Source: Blattamonas nauphoetae (lineage: Eukaryota > Preaxostyla > Oxymonadida). Taken from it: 24,780 nt of DNA. The translations under genes were made by a program, and so were the position numbers. Shown here piece after piece: positions 22,728 to 24,780 of this stretch (positions within the stretch are counted from its first letter, which is position 1; every line of letters begins with the position of its first letter). The stretch is from the NCBI GenBank assembly GCA_033064195.1, contig JARBJD010000673.1, forward strand, positions 1 to 24,780. Direction: 5' to 3'. Below the pieces are notes generated by a model. It was not told the DNA's origin. It ran no database searches and saw nothing but the letters and a program-made list of their open reading frames with translations.

Positions 22728-23480
22728 ACAAATCAAGACACTTTCTTTGGTAAGAATCCTGAGCGGATATTCAGCAATCACGACTTCTTGAATTTGTGAC
22801 GGAATTATTTATTGGAAAATGAGATCCATTCATGGAAAATGTGATGTGGTAAAGTGTGTGTGTTGTGAAGAGCGAAATGAATGAGTGAGGTCACACCAAG
22901 GAATATCCTTGTCAGAATTCGTCCAACGGCGACCTGTCAAACACAGATCGCCGAAAGAAGAATACGAAGAAGTGATGGTCAAGACAGAAACGTTGAGAAC
23001 ACGACATGCGAAATGAGAGTCGATGAAGGACGTGATGTGAGAAGTGTCAGAGTGATGTGAAACAAGAGTGGAAGTGAGAAGGAAGAAGGGCGGGATGAAA
23101 GATAAATGATTGTAATAGATTCGAACACAAGACCTGCACGGGATGATCATTCGAGTGATGAGCGATGGAGAACGATGGTGATTGAAACGTGACTATCCTG
23201 GAAGATGGGGAGGAAAATAGTGATTGCAGTTGTGACATCGGATCATTGTGAAAGTCCCCATTCCAGAAAAGTGGATTGTGACAGTAAAGCGAGGTTGATT
23301 GTGTTGCTCGGTAATCCGTTTGTGTTGGTTTTGTTGAAGTGATGAGCAGAGAGAATCACATGAGATGTGATTATTCTTCTGCTCGTTTCTCGTCTCAAGG
23401 AGCCGAGTGGTTTGGCTGTGATAAAATGAAATGATAATTGTGTGTGATAAGAATAAATGATGATTGTGAGTGAGATGAGA
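22365..23480. other. Mostly unassigned region, purine-rich on the plus strand
   Basis: Apart from the two weak minus-strand ORFs listed separately, nothing is recognisable. The plus strand is visibly rich in G and A, especially 22940-23240 (GAAGTGAGAAGGAAGAAGG and similar), with many GATGA and GTGA words. A minus-strand AATAAA occurs near 22807-22813 and could serve as a polyadenylation signal for something ending there. The right part should contain the 3' untranslated region of the pseudokinase gene, which stops at 23481. No tRNA, rRNA or mobile element was seen. Confidence 0.4.
22830..23150 (-). CDS. Doubtful minus-strand ORF, 106 residues
   Basis: ATG (23148-23150) to stop at 22830 encodes a Ser/His/Thr/Phe-rich sequence (for example ITSSYSSFGDLCLTGRRW). 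The strand is pyrimidine-rich here, which by itself lengthens ORFs and gives Ser, Phe, Leu and His. A second ORF (23047-23238) overlaps it in another frame with a similar make-up. No motif, signal peptide or membrane helix is evident. I keep it only as a candidate. Confidence 0.15.
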   Translation of the reverse strand: MIIPCRSCVRIYYNHLSFIPPFFLLTSTLVSHHSDTSHITSFIDSHFACRVLNVSVLTITSSYSSFGDLCLTGRRWTNSDKDIPWCDLTHSFRSSQHTHFTTSHFP

Positions 23481-23541
23481 TCAAATGATAAGGGTGTGAG
23501 ATGATATTTGTGAGGTTAAGGGATGAGGTGTGTTATGGATG
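23417..23541. repeat. Cytosine-depleted low-complexity tract (G-depleted on the transcript strand)
   Basis: In 125 bases of the plus strand I count a single C (23482). The tract is built of words such as TGATGA, GTGTGA and GATGAGAT. On the minus strand, which carries the pseudokinase gene, this is a nearly G-free C/A/T tract covering the last codons, the TGA stop (23481-23483) and the start of the 3' UTR. It could mark a processing region, though no matching motif can be named. Confidence 0.7.
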
Positions 23542-24780
23542 CAAGACGACGTCGTTCCCATCTGATTTCTTCTCAGTTTCTCCTCCATCGTCTTTGTCTT
23601 CCCGTTGAAGTGTTGCGAGATGCTCGCCAGTGTTGGTCGCTTCAGAGGATCAATCTGGAGGCAGTTCTCGATCAGTTCGGCCATTTCGTGACACACGATC
23701 CATCTTCGGAAGAATCCCACTTCCAGTTGTCGCTGAGCGTTGATCGCATCGATCTCCCCGAAGGAACAAGACCAGTCTCAATTTCCCACAAGACAAGGCC
23801 GAGCCGAAAACCGTCCCATGACTTGCATCCACAATCTCCTTTCGGTCTGCTTCTTCTGGCGGAACCCAGCGCTGCTCCTCGTTCTGTCGAACTTCCCTTC
23901 CTCCACCTTCCATCTGTGGCTGTGAAATCGTCGCAATGTCTTTGGGAGTGTTGAGTCGGAAGAGAACGTCGTCATTTGCATCAAACAGAACCCAGTGCGA
24001 CGTCAGCTTCGACAGGATCTCAGAGTGCGGCTTCTCTCGCGCAAGAAGCACCAATCCACGTGTGATCTTCTGCTTCACTGCTGTCTTGTCCATCGGCTTC
24101 GGATTGAACGGGTTTTGTTGGCTGTGGAGTCGGCTGTAGAGTGTCTCGGACAACGACATTCATTTCTCAATTTTCTCATCTCGAATAACCACTGCTTTCA
24201 GTTCTTGTTTGCTTGATTCGAGTTGGTCATCCGTTTCAAGGAGAGGGACAACAGATGCCGTCTTGTGCTTCTCTTCATTCGTCGAACACGAGTCGTTGTC
24301 GGAGAATGAGAGCGCTGTTCGCTTTGATCATGTTGACTGATTGGTCGAAGTGATTCTCCCGAATTCATCAAACTTGATCTCAACTTGATTCAATTCTTCT
24401 GTTTCACGTTCAGAATCCTTCTTCGCTTCGACTTTGAGGCGTCGACAGAGCAGAACAATCACGAGGAGAAAGATCACGAGAAGCGTCACCACAACTCCAA
24501 TAATGATTGGAATCATCGTTTTCATCATCTCTTTGTGTATGCTTTCTTTTCGGATTCTGCCGTCACCTTCACGAGGAAGTCTGACGTCACCACCCCATTT
24601 CCATACTTCAGACGACCTCGCCATTCGTTCGCTTCAGACAGTTCCAAGATGCGTTGTCAAGATCTCAAGAGCATCCCGGCGGGCGCGGAATGAGTGTCGT
24701 TCCACGCAGGCTGATTAGAGAGACTCCTGTTTCCGATCTTTCGAGACGAACGTTCATTCTCAGCCAGAGTCGGGATGAAC
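23481..24780 (-). CDS. Receptor-like transmembrane pseudokinase (oxymonad family), 5' end beyond window, with frame breaks
   Basis: Order from the right edge: an ectodomain end (EANEWRGRLKYGN, VVTSDFLVKVTAES); one transmembrane helix (24445-24516, core IIIGVVVTLLVIFLLVIVLL) followed by CRRLK as a cytoplasmic stop-transfer; an acidic linker; then a kinase-like C-lobe. Its parts are SLSETLYSRLH, SHWVLFDANDDVLF at the catalytic-loop position but without HRD, RWVPPE matching the APE motif, RLGLVLWEIETGLVP (subdomain IX) and LIENCLQIDPLKRPTL (subdomain XI with its Arg). No glycine loop, VAIK lysine or DFG is seen, so it should be catalytically dead and act, if at all, in binding or signalling at the membrane. 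Frame changes near 24532, 23808 and 23762 each fit one base lost from a T or A run. In-frame TGAs lie at 24657-24659, 24328-24330 and 24160-24162. It is either a decaying copy or an unpolished sequence. The domain call is firm; the lineage is recalled from memory. Confidence 0.8.

Noticed and set aside
24157-24162. TGA read as tryptophan in this genome
   Set aside because: Trp residues at conserved kinase positions (HWVLFD, RWVPPE, LWEIE) are all TGG, and TGA also serves as the apparent terminal stop.

Overview
The window is eukaryotic nuclear DNA, most likely from a protist. The best lineage clue is the minus-strand gene at the right edge: an ectodomain fragment, one transmembrane helix, a basic juxtamembrane stretch and a degenerate kinase-like domain opening with the motif SLSETLYSRLH. 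From memory, this architecture and motif belong to a large expanded family in oxymonad flagellates (Preaxostyla, for example Blattamonas nauphoetae). That assignment is recalled, not searched, and I put it at about 0.6. I saw no bacterial operon structure, ribosome-binding sites, tRNA, rRNA or recognisable transposon.

Layout. Positions 1-1359 hold a minus-strand gene that runs off the left edge; it encodes a charged N-terminus followed by a long Ser/Thr/Pro/Asn-rich disordered region. Positions 1978-2172 (minus) are a short ORF starting with a clear signal peptide. Positions 2331-21352, about 77% of the window, are one tandem array of a 46-bp unit: 413 full units plus a 26-bp remnant, with almost perfect identity. 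Two irregularities interrupt it: one 47-bp unit near 14043 and a degenerate island at 18588-18934. Plus-strand coding-like sequence starts 21 bp after the array (21373-21573, perhaps continuing to 21742), followed by a 146-codon ORF (21924-22364). Positions 22365-23480 are mostly unassigned, with weak minus-strand ORFs. Positions 23481-24780 (minus) are the receptor-like pseudokinase gene, cut by the right edge.

How the parts relate. The genes next to the array point away from it: the signal-peptide ORF leftward and the 21373 ORF rightward. The satellite therefore fills what would be a shared upstream region, or it has replaced the 5' part of one neighbour. No functional pathway links the genes.

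Quality caution. The pseudokinase gene and the left-edge gene carry frame breaks that each fit a one-base length change in a homopolymer run, a typical long-read consensus error. Their in-frame stops are all TGA. I cannot tell sequence error from gene decay. The copy number of the 19-kb array should also be treated as an assembly estimate.
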